A stretch of DNA of 64,000 nt from Solibacillus sp. R5-41. GTDB taxonomy: Bacteria; Bacillota; Bacilli; Bacillales_A; Planococcaceae. Numbering within the stretch: position 1 is the stretch's first letter; every line of letters starts with the position of its first letter. The stretch spans positions 3,588,001 to 3,652,000 of the forward strand of contig NZ_CP024123.1 in NCBI RefSeq assembly GCF_002736105.1, in the 5' to 3' direction. Below, piece after piece: positions 1-10,089 of the stretch. The notes under the pieces were generated by a model that worked only from the letters and a program-made list of their open reading frames with translations, was not told the DNA's origin and did not search any database. A program made the position numbers and the translations under genes.

Positions 1-394
1 TGATTGGATCGCCATTTTGTAATTTGTCCAATCCCGTAAATACGGTGTCCCTATGTCCTGATAACAAAATTTGATCCTTTTGCCCAGGATAAAAGGTGCC
101 TGTGTAGTGACCAACACCTTGCTTTAAAGCATCCTCATCCGTCCCTTCCACAATCGGGACCTCTTTTTCAATAAGGGGAATTTGCAAAATGCCAATTGTT
201 TGACCGTTTTGAAAAGACAGTTCAGGATTGGATGATTCAGGCTGAGATGTCTCTATTATTTGTTTTTTTAAATCTTCTTTTGCCTGAGCTAGCGCTACTT
301 TTTCCAACTGCTGTACGGACTTTAGTTCCATACCGGCGTAACCTATGAAAATCAGTCCAACCGTCAGCAAAATAAAGGCCATTTTTTTTAACAA
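1..394 (-). CDS. Class D sortase, N-terminal part (cut by window edge)
   Basis: Only the first 131 codons are inside the window. The protein starts with one membrane segment (about residues 4-22), then a charged linker, then the beginning of the sortase barrel. The stretch LLSGHRDTVF carries the catalytic His expected of sortases; the Cys and Arg lie beyond the edge. The short N-terminal anchor and the His context fit class D (family knowledge). Start: a TTG at 394, nine bases after AGGAGG at 404-409, is preferred over the ATG at 382, which is too far from the ribosome site. It is the last visible gene of a minus-strand group whose preceding member ends in an LPATS sorting signal, so that protein is its likely substrate (inference). 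A terminator separates the two genes. Confidence 0.85.
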   Translation of the reverse strand, partial: MLKKMAFILLTVGLIFIGYAGMELKSVQQLEKVALAQAKEDLKKQIIETSQPESSNPELSFQNGQTIGILQIPLIEKEVPIVEGTDEDALKQGVGHYTGTFYPGQKDQILLSGHRDTVFTGLDKLQNGDPI

Positions 395-490
395 AACTCA
401 ACACCTCCTGCAAAATCGTACGGTAAATTCTAATAACGGCACTGTTGACCTATCTCCTCTTTACAGTAAGTAGCCTGCGCAAAAAAACGA

Positions 491-532
491 AAAAGCAACC
501 TAGGCAAGATACACGATGCCTAGGAAGCTTTT
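491..532 (-). terminator. Rho-independent terminator after the LPATS protein gene
   Basis: CCTAGGCA at 499-506 pairs with TGCCTAGG at 517-524, extended by AAAAGC/GCTTTT. Read on the minus strand the stem is followed by TTTTTCGTTTTTTT. It separates the surface-protein gene from the sortase gene, which has its own ribosome site. Confidence 0.85.
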
Positions 533-550
533 CAAAAGTCACTTTATCGT

Positions 551-1210
551 CTATTGAGCTAATTTCATTCGTCTGTAATATGTGATAATCATCATGACAA
601 TGCCACCTACCACAAGTACAGCACCAAATAACATTATATTAAATATATTTGTCGACGTGGCAGGCAGGATTTTGCCAGTTGGCGTTGGACCACCGCTAGC
701 AATCTGTCCTGATGCCACCGCTTGTACTGCAGTGCTGTCTTTTCCTTCTGCTGTAAAAATGAAATCAAAAGCCGTTAAAAGTCCTTGAAATTCATTGCCA
801 AGGTGCTCTGGAAAACGAATCGTTATATCCAAATCTTCCCCACTGCCAGTTGCCAGCTTTCTTATTGGCAGAGATTTAAATGCAGCCAATTTGCCCTGAT
901 ACAATTCCTCGTCACCAGCTTTTATTTCCAGTAGCAGCTCATTGAACAGTTTTTCTTCTCCATCGTTTCGTAACTGCATTTGGTAGTCAAAATCCTTACT
1001 TCCGGAGTTTTTGACTGTAATTACCCGAGGCGCCCAGTCACCAGGCTTCATATTGCTAATATTAAATAATGTATCTTTTGGTGAAATACTAATCTCTATT
1101 TCATTCTTGTCCGTGCCATTCTCATCGTCTGCAAATACAGTCGTTACGGGAAGGAAACATATTCCGCTAATTAACAAAAGGAGCGGTAAAAATCGAAACA
1201 GTTTGTTCAT
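551..1210 (-). CDS. Secreted protein with C-terminal LPATS sorting signal, probably wall-anchored
   Basis: A 219-residue exported protein. Seen: an N-terminal signal peptide (MNKLFRFL, hydrophobic core to about residue 22, VFADD cleavage region), a middle domain rich in beta-type residues, the phrase MKPGDW also found in the TasA-like protein of this locus, and a C-terminal LPATS motif followed by a hydrophobic helix and the positive tail YYRRMK. That tail is the classical layout of a sortase substrate, except that the fifth motif residue is Ser rather than Gly. An upstream in-frame start at 1261 would overlap sipW; the ATG at 1210 has GGAGG at proper distance and is preferred. The shared KPGDW phrase suggests a domain related to the TasA/CalY fold. 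A role as a cell-surface anchor or accessory of the fibre is inference. Confidence 0.8.
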   Translation of the reverse strand: MNKLFRFLPLLLLISGICFLPVTTVFADDENGTDKNEIEISISPKDTLFNISNMKPGDWAPRVITVKNSGSKDFDYQMQLRNDGEEKLFNELLLEIKAGDEELYQGKLAAFKSLPIRKLATGSGEDLDITIRFPEHLGNEFQGLLTAFDFIFTAEGKDSTAVQAVASGQIASGGPTPTGKILPATSTNIFNIMLFGAVLVVGGIVMMIITYYRRMKLAQ

Positions 1211-1238
1211 GTAATACCTCCATATCCTTGCAATCGAT

Positions 1239-1850
1239 TCAGGAAGGACTTTTCTCGCCATCTTCTCCCACTATTTCTGCTTTTTTTCTTTGAGGTAATT
1301 CGACTACAGATAGTACTTTCCAAATTGTAAATGCTGAGTATAGAAGTAGTAGTATTCCCGGTATTAACAATAAAAATGCACCATTTTTCGACTGGGCAAA
1401 GTTATTGAAGTACCCTACGTAAGGCATTGTAAAGCCAGTGTACTTCGCCACCACATTTTCAGACATAACTGGATTCATATCCTCGCCATTGTTGTTATCG
1501 CCTTTTGTCCGGTAAAGAACAGAATCCCCACTTTTGATTACTTCTGTAATTCGGTGAGTAATTAAAATGCCTTCAGCTTCTTGGAATGTGATGACATCGC
1601 CTTTTTTGTAGTTCGTTTTATCTTCAGCAGCCTTGACAGCTATAATGGAGCCAGTTTGAATCCCCGGTTCCATGGATCCCGAAAGAACAGTTTTTAACTG
1701 GTAACCGAAAAATTGCGGTTCTCCGCCAGATACTTTTGAAATAACTACTACGGAGGCTACACTGATCAGCAAAAACATTAGTATGCCCGAGACAATATTA
1801 TTTACCCACTTCATGATCTTGCTATTTTTCGATTTCTTTATATACCTCAT
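1239..1850 (-). CDS. sipW: SipW-type signal peptidase I
   Basis: A 203-residue membrane peptidase. The SGSMEP box carries the nucleophilic Ser and ITHRI supplies His where bacterial-type enzymes have Lys; this Ser-His arrangement is the ER-type signature of SipW. There are membrane helices near the N-terminus (about residues 15-38) and close to the C-terminus (about 155-178). In B. subtilis SipW processes TasA and TapA and has a second role in biofilm gene expression (family knowledge). Three proteins here are candidate substrates: the genes at 3076, 1908 and 551. The ATG at 1850 has AAAGG nine bases upstream; the ATG at 1859 overlaps that site, so 1850 is chosen. The downstream LPATS gene starts 28 bases later, consistent with cotranscription. 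Confidence 0.9.
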   Translation of the reverse strand: MRYIKKSKNSKIMKWVNNIVSGILMFLLISVASVVVISKVSGGEPQFFGYQLKTVLSGSMEPGIQTGSIIAVKAAEDKTNYKKGDVITFQEAEGILITHRITEVIKSGDSVLYRTKGDNNNGEDMNPVMSENVVAKYTGFTMPYVGYFNNFAQSKNGAFLLLIPGILLLLYSAFTIWKVLSVVELPQRKKAEIVGEDGEKSPS

Positions 1851-1907
1851 TTGTATCATCCTTTATATTTTTTTGTTTTCAGCAACGTTCAATGCGCCAG
1901 CTTTTTT

Positions 1908-2741
1908 TTAGTCGGTACTAATTTCTGAAGCATTATCTCCTGGGGAGTCCTGGTCTGTTTGGTTCGTTTCCTCCGATTCAGAAACAGGTTCATCCTTGCT
2001 ATCAGGTTGTTTTTGACTTTCGTCGTTAGGCTTCTGTACCTCATCTACTTTGCTATTATCCGACTCTTCTTTCTTCTCGTTTTCTTTCTCGGAATCAATG
2101 TCCCCATCTTCTAATTCATTTTTATTCTCATTTTCTTGGTCAGGTTCTGTTTTTTCTACTTCTTTATCTTTATCTTTTTCATCTTCCTCATTAGATTCTT
2201 CACCGTCAGTCACGCAGTCATCAAGATCTCCCTTACTTGAAGCAGCATCTTTTTGGTTTTCCCCTACAAGGCTTTCACCTTTGTCCTTACAGACAACTTC
2301 ACTTGCTACATCTTTTTCAACTTTGTCTCCACAGTCAATCTCATTTTCTCCACTTGCTATTACTTCCTTTTCGCTTTCTTTTATAGGATTATCAACTTTG
2401 ATTTCTTGGTCGACATTGATTTCCTCGCCAGATAATGCATCTTTCCCCTTTTCTTTCTGAGAATTATCATCTTTGGCTTCCTCATTAAGCTCAGTTCCAT
2501 CACCCGATACCTCATCAATTGTGTATTCCTCACCACAAGCATTAACAAGGATTTCCGGAACTCCCCATATACCAGCAGTAATAGTCTCAGAAAATTCCGA
2601 TTGGCTACTTAGATATGCGGAAGTGTCCGACGACATATAGCCGACACCAAAGATGGCTAAGTAACAAATGAGTGCAATCTTTAAATACAGGATAAGATCA
2701 TGCTTCCGTTTCTTATATCTGCGCCTAGGTTTGCTTTTCAA
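1908..2741 (-). CDS. TapA-like amyloid anchoring/assembly protein with very acidic tail
   Basis: A 277-residue protein in three parts. A basic N-terminus (KSKPRRRYKKRK) is followed by one hydrophobic helix (about residues 16-36) and then SDTSAYLSSQSEFSETITAG, which resembles the SipW-dependent leader of TasA-like proteins and the region after the TapA signal. From about residue 80 to the end it is low-complexity, dominated by Glu, Asp, Lys, Ser and Asn, with four scattered Cys in short acidic contexts. B. subtilis TapA also has a Glu/Lys-rich tail and sits next to sipW and tasA, but little of its central domain is recognisable here. The TapA-like role therefore rests on context and layout more than on sequence. 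Start is TTG at 2741 with an AAAGGCGG-type site upstream. The two-sided skew (acidic, intrinsically disordered) is real, not a frameshift. Confidence 0.6.
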   Translation of the reverse strand: MKSKPRRRYKKRKHDLILYLKIALICYLAIFGVGYMSSDTSAYLSSQSEFSETITAGIWGVPEILVNACGEEYTIDEVSGDGTELNEEAKDDNSQKEKGKDALSGEEINVDQEIKVDNPIKESEKEVIASGENEIDCGDKVEKDVASEVVCKDKGESLVGENQKDAASSKGDLDDCVTDGEESNEEDEKDKDKEVEKTEPDQENENKNELEDGDIDSEKENEKKEESDNSKVDEVQKPNDESQKQPDSKDEPVSESEETNQTDQDSPGDNASEISTD

Positions 2742-2807
2742 TCCGATACCGCCTTTCTAATTTTCAATCATTGGATTTTCCTTAAATATATTCCTCAAAA
2801 CACAAAA

Positions 2808-2979
2808 ATCAATTACGCCTCGGCATAATTGCCGTCCAGATTTTTTTCGAGCACGCTCGAAAACTCCTTTAAAAATCTGTGACATTCAGCCGGGGTTTGA
2901 ACCCCCACTGAATTAAGGGCATACTCGGAATTCATCCCCCACTTATAGAAGTGGAGGACTTCTGCCGAAACAAGTTAAA
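2808..2979 (+). repeat. Composite multi-hairpin intergenic repeat, copy R1 (modules A, E, B)
   Basis: Orientation A to B on the plus strand. Module A: AATTACGCC/GGCATAATT stem, then CAGATTTTT...AAAAATCTG enclosing TTTCGAGC/GCTCGAAA. Module E: ATTCAG-GGGG-tttgaa-CCCC-CTGAAT. Module B: CCCCCACTT-atag-AAGTGG followed by the end CAAGTTAAA. It lies between the terminator of the TasA-like gene and the TapA-like gene. Confidence 0.85.
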
Positions 2980-3038
2980 GTTATATGTTGAGAAATATAT
3001 ATAAGGAAGAGTACCAGCGGATTGGTGAAATAAAATAA

Positions 3039-3061
3039 GGGAGGAGAAGGGCTCTCCTCCC
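3039..3061 (-). terminator. Terminator after the TasA-like gene
   Basis: Perfect nine-base-pair stem GGGAGGAGA/TCTCCTCCC with a five-base loop, followed on the minus strand by TTATTTTATTT. It begins just after the stop codon and should make most tasA-like transcripts monocistronic. Confidence 0.85.
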
Positions 3062-3075
3062 ATTATTTGATGAAT

Positions 3076-3690
3076 TTATTTGGCTACGCCATCACCTTGT
3101 TTAGCTTCAAAGTTCCAAGTCAATTCCAAAGAATCGCCTTGGAATTGGTTTTGATCCGCGTCATTTTCAACAAATTCAAATTGGACCGCCAGTGTGTCAG
3201 TATCTCCAGTTTTCAAACCACCTTGTTCTTCAAACCATGGAATAAAGATTTTATTGGCAACAGCGTCTGGTGTCATACCCTGCAAATCTGCAAGAGTGGT
3301 TTTGTAAATCACATTGCCCGCTTCAGTCCATGGTCCAGAAATATCTTTATCTGGATTCCACATGAAGTTAACTCGGATATGTTTTCCGAAATCTTCTACA
3401 TTATCACCTTTTGCATCCGTTACAGCGTATTTTGTTTCAAGCAACACATTTGCAATGTCGAGTGTTCCATCATTTTTTAAATCAAATATTCGAGTCATCC
3501 AGTCTCCAGGCTTAATATTATCTACATTAATAATTTCCGTAGGGTTTAGTGATAAATCCAATGTACCTGCAGCGAAAGTATTCGTACTTGTTTCTGTATC
3601 ACTGAAATAAGCATAAGTTCCTCCACCGATCATACTTACAGCTAATGCTCCAGTTGCGATACCCATTGCTAACTTCTTTTTAAGATTCAT
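3076..3690 (-). CDS. tasA: TasA/CalY-like amyloid fibre subunit (SipW-dependent signal peptide)
   Basis: A 204-residue secreted protein of the TasA/camelysin family. It begins MNLKKKLAMGIATGALAVS, with a long hydrophobic core, and continues into GGGTYAYFSDTET, the diagnostic SipW-type leader and cleavage region. A shorter paralogue-like phrase, KPGDWMTR, is shared with the LPATS protein of the same locus. In Bacillus the mature subunit polymerises into extracellular fibres of the biofilm matrix (family knowledge); CalY-type members are of similar length, while B. subtilis TasA is longer. Start at 3690 is set by GGAGG at 3699-3703. It is transcribed first in the locus and has its own terminator, which fits a major structural protein made in excess over sipW and the TapA-like protein. 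Whether it is closer to TasA or CalY cannot be settled by eye. Confidence 0.9.
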   Translation of the reverse strand: MNLKKKLAMGIATGALAVSMIGGGTYAYFSDTETSTNTFAAGTLDLSLNPTEIINVDNIKPGDWMTRIFDLKNDGTLDIANVLLETKYAVTDAKGDNVEDFGKHIRVNFMWNPDKDISGPWTEAGNVIYKTTLADLQGMTPDAVANKIFIPWFEEQGGLKTGDTDTLAVQFEFVENDADQNQFQGDSLELTWNFEAKQGDGVAK

Positions 3691-3705
3691 TTTAATTTCC
3701 TCCAA

Positions 3706-4239
3706 TAAGTTTTAGTTTTTTTTAATTGCGTTTACTTTGCTCTTACCTGTGTCTTGTAAGAAATCGTTTTTCTTATTAGATGTTGGGTATGAGTTTTCTT
3801 TCACCTGTGATAAGGCAGTCTTGACTCTATGCACCATTTTCATAGTTCGGCAGCTTTTTAAAGCTTCCAAATTCCCTCCCCTTTTAGAAACTCACTTAAC
3901 TTACTATGAAAGTGGAACTATGTTCAGTATAGACAGAACCAAAAAATTCCTCTCCCCTCTATTGGGTGATTTTTGGCATTTTGACCTTCTACTTTCGTAG
4001 GGAAACTTATGGTATACTTTCGTTCCATTCCATATAACACCAATTAGTTATATACCCTTTATAAATGTTGATATATCAATGACTTACACCATTTTTTAGT
4101 GTCTAGTTTTTTTACAATTTCATGAATACACCGTTATTTTCCATTGAAATATTTTAAAAAAAATTTTAATTACCTCGCTAACTAACAAACCAAAAACCGG
4201 TAAATATCACCTTTATTTACTGTCGTATTTCCATTCATA
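3706..4239. other. Long AT-rich intergenic stretch upstream of the TasA-like gene
   Basis: No convincing gene, RNA or standard promoter was found here. It must hold the tasA-like control region, but I could not place boxes with confidence; short stretches of plus-strand open frame lack ribosome sites. Confidence 0.5.
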
Positions 4240-4728
4240 TTGAATGTTTGTGATGTTTATATTGACCTACCTTCCCATGTGCATTGGCATCTAGCGCATA
4301 TATTTCGTCATACGTTTGTTCTATTCAAAAGACAGGGGTTAATGATACTCCATTCGCGACTCGTTGGTTTTTTAAATCATGTTCGAATAATGAAATGGGT
4401 GCTGACTTTACTATTTCATATTCTTATGTGGACTTCGGATCGAATTAAGATGACTGGGACAACATCCATTCCAACTGCAGATCATTAGCATTCATTTTTT
4501 TGGCTAGCTCATCTAATTATCCTAATAATTCGTAGTGCTATTCCTACATCAATTTATTGTAAGAGTGGTGTAGCGAAATCAAATTTAGCCAACACATACC
4601 CTACTTTTAGTCCAATGGGTGCTGCAAAATTACTACTAATTGTTGTGTCTTTTGTAGTTACGGACATTCTATTCCAGCTATTAACGGTTCAACAGTCGTA
4701 TTTACACTATCGTTGTGTAGCAAATTGA
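4240..4728 (+). pseudogene. Possible decayed membrane-protein gene (one in-frame TAG)
   Basis: One frame stays open for 163 codons except for a TAG at 4486-4488. Both halves have protein-like composition with hydrophobic runs, for example LVGFLNHVRIMKWVLTLL before the stop and LLLIVVSFVVTDILFQLL after it. There is no good ribosome site at the first start. I do not recognise the family. It could be chance, but the second half in the same frame after the stop argues for a decayed gene. It sits in the 1.5-kb gap between divergent genes. Confidence 0.3.
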
Positions 4729-4990
4729 TATGAAACGACGAAATAAACAATAAGATTGCAAAGAAAGTGCTTTACACCCCCTAAAATCTGACAAAAAATC
4801 AAAAAATAATTAAGTATAATAAAAATAATAATAAAAAAATAAAAGAATTTTATTTTTTTAACTTTTTAACCCATTTTTAACATTTCTCATTTAAAATTTT
4901 TTTTAGAATCATTTTAAAAGAAGCATTTTTCAAAGTATTTATTTCCGAACCAAATTCTACAATGAATATACAGAAAATTACGTCATCTAA

Positions 4991-5173
4991 AGACTTTCAT
5001 TTCTTCGCGAACCTAAATTTAATTCCAAGCTAACATTATTACTAAAGAAGCAAAATAATAAGAACAGGAAAAGATTTTATTTTGGGAGACTAGGAAATAC
5101 ATCCTCTATTTGGGCACCTTGGATGTATGAAGTCAGTGGTGCAACCGGCCTCATTTCATTTGAAAGTCTTTAA
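4991..5173 (+). pseudogene. Possible C-terminal gene remnant
   Basis: A 60-codon open frame without a start codon at a ribosome site, ending in TAA 42 bases before the response-regulator gene. The last part reads GRLGNTSSIWAPWMYEVSG and then GATGLISFESL, with two Trp and a balanced composition unusual for AT-rich noncoding DNA. I do not recognise the parent family. It may be the tail of the same decayed gene as the fragment 260 bases upstream, or of another. Confidence 0.25.
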
Positions 5174-5215
5174 AAAGAAGCACTCTTTTAATTTGAGTGG
5201 GGAGGCAATTTATTG

Positions 5216-5869
5216 ATGAAAATCTTATTGGTGGATGAACAAGCAATCATCCGTAGGGGGTTAATTTCCATTCTATCATCAGAGGATAAATTGGAAATTT
5301 CCGGAGAAGCAAGTAGTACTCAAGAAGCACTTCATTTGATGCAAAGCGAAAGACCGGATTTGACTATTGTTGATTTCCATTTAGGAAATGAATGTGGATT
5401 AGAATTGATTAATGAAGCGAGAAAATTAGGATGTACCTCCAAATTTGCGATCCTTACCTATTCAAAAGATCGTGAATCATTTCAACGCGCAATGGCAATG
5501 GATGTAGATGGCTATATTTCACTAAACTCACATCCCGAAGAACTCATTTATGCCTTTCAATTGATTCAAAAAGGAAGGAAATATTATGACCCGGACATAA
5601 TAGACATGCTCGTGCAAACACAAAAGAAACACCGAATGGATACCAACCTTGTAGAGCTTCTCACTTCTAAGGAAAGAGAAGTATTGCAAAAACTTGGGAT
5701 GGGATTTTCGAATAAACAAATAGCCAAAAACCTATTCATTTCAGAAAATACGGTGAAAAAGCATGTTAGCCAAATTTTATCGAAATTGGACCTTAGTGAT
5801 CGTACACAAGTTGCGCTCTATGCGAATGAAACAGGATTGGTACAATATAATTATGTTGTGCCGTTTTAA
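5216..5869 (+). CDS. Orphan NarL/LuxR-family response regulator with atypical receiver
   Basis: A 217-residue two-domain regulator. The receiver (about residues 1-120) has the acidic pair D7-E8 and the phospho-acceptor Asp53 (TIVDFHLG). Thr is present in AILTYS, but the segment that normally reads GYLLKD is GYISLN, so the conserved Lys is replaced by Leu. The C-terminal LuxR helix-turn-helix (about 148-205) is intact: LTSKEREVLQKLGMGFSNKQ, then ISENTVKKHVSQI. No histidine kinase lies next to it. ATG at 5216 follows GGGGAGG by ten bases; an in-frame TTG three bases earlier is also possible. It is divergent from the fibre locus, so control of that locus is a natural guess but unproven. Confidence 0.88.
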   Translation: MKILLVDEQAIIRRGLISILSSEDKLEISGEASSTQEALHLMQSERPDLTIVDFHLGNECGLELINEARKLGCTSKFAILTYSKDRESFQRAMAMDVDGYISLNSHPEELIYAFQLIQKGRKYYDPDIIDMLVQTQKKHRMDTNLVELLTSKEREVLQKLGMGFSNKQIAKNLFISENTVKKHVSQILSKLDLSDRTQVALYANETGLVQYNYVVPF

Positions 5870-6055
5870 TAATGCGTTCCTAAAACTTAAACTAGTATTG
5901 CATGCTGGGAAATAGTTTTAACAATCTTAAATATTCTCGTACTCTAAGCTTGCGAAGAGAAGAAAAGCGCTTATTTTGATAGGGACTAACTATTGTCACA
6001 CACCTTTTGTCTATTAACAGTAACTGTAGCCAAGCTAACCCTCTTCTCCAAAAAA

Positions 6056-6101
6056 AAAGCACTCAAACAACGGATTTTCTCCTCCGTGTTTGAGTGCTTT
6101 T
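6056..6101 (-). terminator. Terminator of the glycolytic operon (after eno)
   Basis: Twelve-base-pair stem AGCACTCAAACA/TGTTTGAGTGCT (6059-6070 and 6087-6098), followed on the minus strand by a run of T. It sits shortly after the eno stop codon. Confidence 0.9.
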
Positions 6102-6114
6102 AAAATTGAATAAA

Positions 6115-7449
<1,335 letters not shown>

Positions 7450-7487
7450 CTAGTTGCACAAGCTATATAATTAGCCAAAATCAATAA

Positions 7488-9032
7488 TTAATCTTGATTT
7501 GTTGGCAAAATTAATGATTTCCCTGTCATTTCAACAGGTTGTTCAATTGTTAATAACTGTAGCATTGTTGGTGCTAAGTCTGCTAAAACGCCATCTTGAT
7601 GTAATACCACACCCGGCTTCGTCACAATAACAGGAACCGGATTTGTCGTATGGGCTGTCATCGGATGATCATCTAGTGTTATGACCTCATCTGAATTTCC
7701 GTGGTCCGCTGTAATAATTGCCTTACCGCCTTTTGCGATAATTGCATCTACCACTTTCCCTAAGCATTCATCTACAACTTCAATCGCTTTAATTGTAGGC
7801 TCTAGCATACCTGAGTGTCCAACCATATCTGGATTGGCAAAGTTTAATATAATTGCATCAAATTTATCTGCTGCAATTGCTTGAAGCAGTGCATCTGTCA
7901 CTTCATAAGCACTCATCTCAGGCTGTAAGTCATACGTCGCTACTTTTGGCGAATTAATTAAAATACGCTCTTCCCCATCAAAATTAGCTTCACGACCACC
8001 GCTCATAAAGAACGTTACGTGCGGATATTTCTCCGTTTCGGCAATGCGCAATTGCGTTTTACCTGCCTTCGAAATAACTTCACCTACTGTATTATCGAGG
8101 TTATTTGATTGGAACGCCACCTCTGCATGCACCTCATCACTATAGTGCGTGAATGAGACGAATTTTACGTTCGATGGTTGCTTGTTTGAAAGCTCGAAAC
8201 TTGCAAAGCTTTCATTCGTAAATACAGTTGAAAGCTGAATTGCACGGTCTGGACGGAAATTAAAGAAAATTACTGCATCATTTGTATCGACTGTCGCAAC
8301 AGGTGTACCTTCTTGTGTAATGACAAATGGTTGAACGAATTCATCATATACAGTTTGTTCGTATGATGTTTCTACACCTGCTAATGCAGAAGTAGCCGTT
8401 TGACCGATGCCATCTACTAACGCTTTATACGTTAGCTGTACGCGTTCCCAACGTTTGTCGCGATCCATAGCGAAATAACGTCCATGAACACTAGCAAATT
8501 TACCGATGCCAATTTCCTTCATTTGCTTTTCTGTTTCTATAATATAATCACGTGCAGTCGCAGGACCAACATCACGACCATCTAAGAAACCATGGACATA
8601 TACTTCACTTAAGCCGTTTGCTTTTGCTAATTTTAACAAGGCAAACAAGTGCTCATAATGACTATGAACTCCGCCATCTGAAAGTAAGCCCATTAGATGA
8701 AGCTTGGAGCCATGTGCTTTTGCATGCTCGACAGCAGATAAAAACTGTTCGTTATGGAAAAAGTCTCCCTCACGAATGGATTTATTGATGCGCGTTAAGT
8801 TTTGGTAAACAATACGGCCAGCACCAATATTTAAGTGCCCTACTTCAGAGTTCCCCATTTGTCCGTCTGGTAGTCCTACTGATTCTCCGCTCGCTGTTAA
8901 TGTCGCGTGCGGATAAACGTTCCAGAAACGATCGAAATTTGGTTTATTTGCTTGTGCTACGGCATTTCCCTTTACCTCTTCTCGAAAGGCAAAGCCATCT
9001 AAAATAATTAATGCAACGGGTTGCTTAGGCAT
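7488..9032 (-). CDS. gpmI: 2,3-bisphosphoglycerate-independent phosphoglycerate mutase
   Basis: A 514-residue Mn-dependent mutase of the alkaline-phosphatase fold that interconverts 3- and 2-phosphoglycerate. The N-terminal metal site LIILDGF and the phosphoserine site [14 protein letters not shown] (Ser near residue 62) are present. So are the second-domain sequences [21 protein letters not shown] and, near the C-terminus, TADHGNSDE and [11 protein letters not shown]. This form is Mn- and pH-sensitive in Bacillus, which ties it to sporulation and germination (family knowledge). It overlaps the end of tpiA by eight bases, implying translational coupling. GGAGG precedes the ATG. Confidence 0.97.
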   Translation of the reverse strand: MPKQPVALIILDGFAFREEVKGNAVAQANKPNFDRFWNVYPHATLTASGESVGLPDGQMGNSEVGHLNIGAGRIVYQNLTRINKSIREGDFFHNEQFLSAVEHAKAHGSKLHLMGLLSDGGVHSHYEHLFALLKLAKANGLSEVYVHGFLDGRDVGPATARDYIIETEKQMKEIGIGKFASVHGRYFAMDRDKRWERVQLTYKALVDGIGQTATSALAGVETSYEQTVYDEFVQPFVITQEGTPVATVDTNDAVIFFNFRPDRAIQLSTVFTNESFASFELSNKQPSNVKFVSFTHYSDEVHAEVAFQSNNLDNTVGEVISKAGKTQLRIAETEKYPHVTFFMSGGREANFDGEERILINSPKVATYDLQPEMSAYEVTDALLQAIAADKFDAIILNFANPDMVGHSGMLEPTIKAIEVVDECLGKVVDAIIAKGGKAIITADHGNSDEVITLDDHPMTAHTTNPVPVIVTKPGVVLHQDGVLADLAPTMLQLLTIEQPVEMTGKSLILPTNQD

Positions 9033-9786
9033 TTGCTGCCGCCTCCAATAATTTCATATAAGAATCTGCTTGTAGGCTTGCACCGCCGACAAGTGCTCCA
9101 TCAATATGCTCTTTTCCTAAAAGTTCTACGATATTTTCTGGCTTTACGCTGCCGCCATACTGAATACGAATCGCTTGCGCTGTTTCCATACCGTATAATG
9201 TTTCAACTACGGTACGAATTGCACCGCATACAGCATTCGCATCATCTGCTGTTGCCGTTTTGCCAGTTCCGATTGCCCAGATTGGCTCATAAGCAAGAAC
9301 CATATGCTCCACTTCTGTTGGTGTAAAACCATCTAAAGCTTTCGTAATTTGGCTCGCTACTTTTTTCTCAGTGGCACCTGCTTCACGTTCTTCAAGTGTT
9401 TCTCCACAGCAAATTATTGGTACGATGCTATGATTTAATGCCGCGCGTACTTTTTTGTTTACGGCTTCATCTGTTTCATTGAACATTTCACGACGCTCTG
9501 AATGGCCTAAAATGCAGTAATCTACCTGAATATTAGCTAGCATGGCTGGACTAATTTCCCCTGTAAATGCCCCTTCATCTTCAAAGTGCATGTTTTGTGC
9601 GCCAATTGCTAATGAAGAATCCTCTGCTGCCACTACTAACGTTGGTAAGTATAATGCTGGTGCACAAATGACTGCATCTACTTTATCTGGAGAAGGAATC
9701 GCTTGCTGAATGGCTTCAACAAAGTCAACCGCCTCATCAAATGTTTTATACATTTTCCAGTTTCCTGCTACTATTGGTTTTCGCAT
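9025..9786 (-). CDS. tpiA: Triosephosphate isomerase
   Basis: A 253-residue TIM barrel that interconverts dihydroxyacetone phosphate and glyceraldehyde 3-phosphate. Catalytic residues are visible: Lys in AGNWKMYK, His in ILGHSERR, Glu in [13 protein letters not shown]. The phosphate loop YGGSVKPEN and GALVGGASL are intact. ATG at 9786 with GGAGGGAT upstream is preferred over the TTG at 9789. A composite repeat of about 170 bases separates it from pgk upstream, which is unusual inside this operon. Confidence 0.97.
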   Translation of the reverse strand: MRKPIVAGNWKMYKTFDEAVDFVEAIQQAIPSPDKVDAVICAPALYLPTLVVAAEDSSLAIGAQNMHFEDEGAFTGEISPAMLANIQVDYCILGHSERREMFNETDEAVNKKVRAALNHSIVPIICCGETLEEREAGATEKKVASQITKALDGFTPTEVEHMVLAYEPIWAIGTGKTATADDANAVCGAIRTVVETLYGMETAQAIRIQYGGSVKPENIVELLGKEHIDGALVGGASLQADSYMKLLEAAANA

Positions 9787-9843
9787 CAAAAAATCCCTCC
9801 ATCTATTTTATTTGCCGAACTTGGGTTTCCCACTATAGTTAAG

Positions 9844-10016
9844 GGTTGATTTCCATTTCGGTACGGCCGCTTTCCGCGGGCACAGCTCCAACTAACTTAT
9901 TTCGGGCCAACACGATGTTGGTCACGAAGGCGTTGTCACAAGACGTGACGGTTTTAGCCTTCGTTCCTAAGCTGCTATTCCCGCAGGAGTCGCCTTCCCT
10001 CCATTCCAATCAACTT
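9844..10016 (+). repeat. Composite intergenic repeat, copy R2 (modules C and D)
   Basis: Starts with module C (CGGCCGCTTTCCGCGGGCAC and CTCCAACTAA), a type resembling GC-richer intergenic repeats common in Bacillaceae. Then comes module D: CCAACA/TGTTGG (9907-9921), CGAAGGC/GCCTTCG (9925-9931, 9957-9963) and GTCAC/GTGAC (9935-9939, 9945-9949). It ends with CCCGCAGGAGTCG. It lies between pgk and tpiA within one operon. Confidence 0.8.
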
Positions 10017-10089
10017 GCATTTCTATAAAGTCTTTTTAACCCTAAATTTAAAAAATAATCCGATTTGTATAACCTTTAAATGCGCTTTA

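Noticed and set aside
2050-2460. Long plus-strand ORF opposite the acidic TapA-like gene
   Set aside because: It is the Ser/Phe-rich mirror of the Glu/Lys-rich coding strand and has no ribosome site.
2920-2979. Module B as the end of an IS200/IS605 element
   Set aside because: The small hairpin is reminiscent of such ends, but no TnpA/TnpB gene or matching left end was found; kept only as an alternative.
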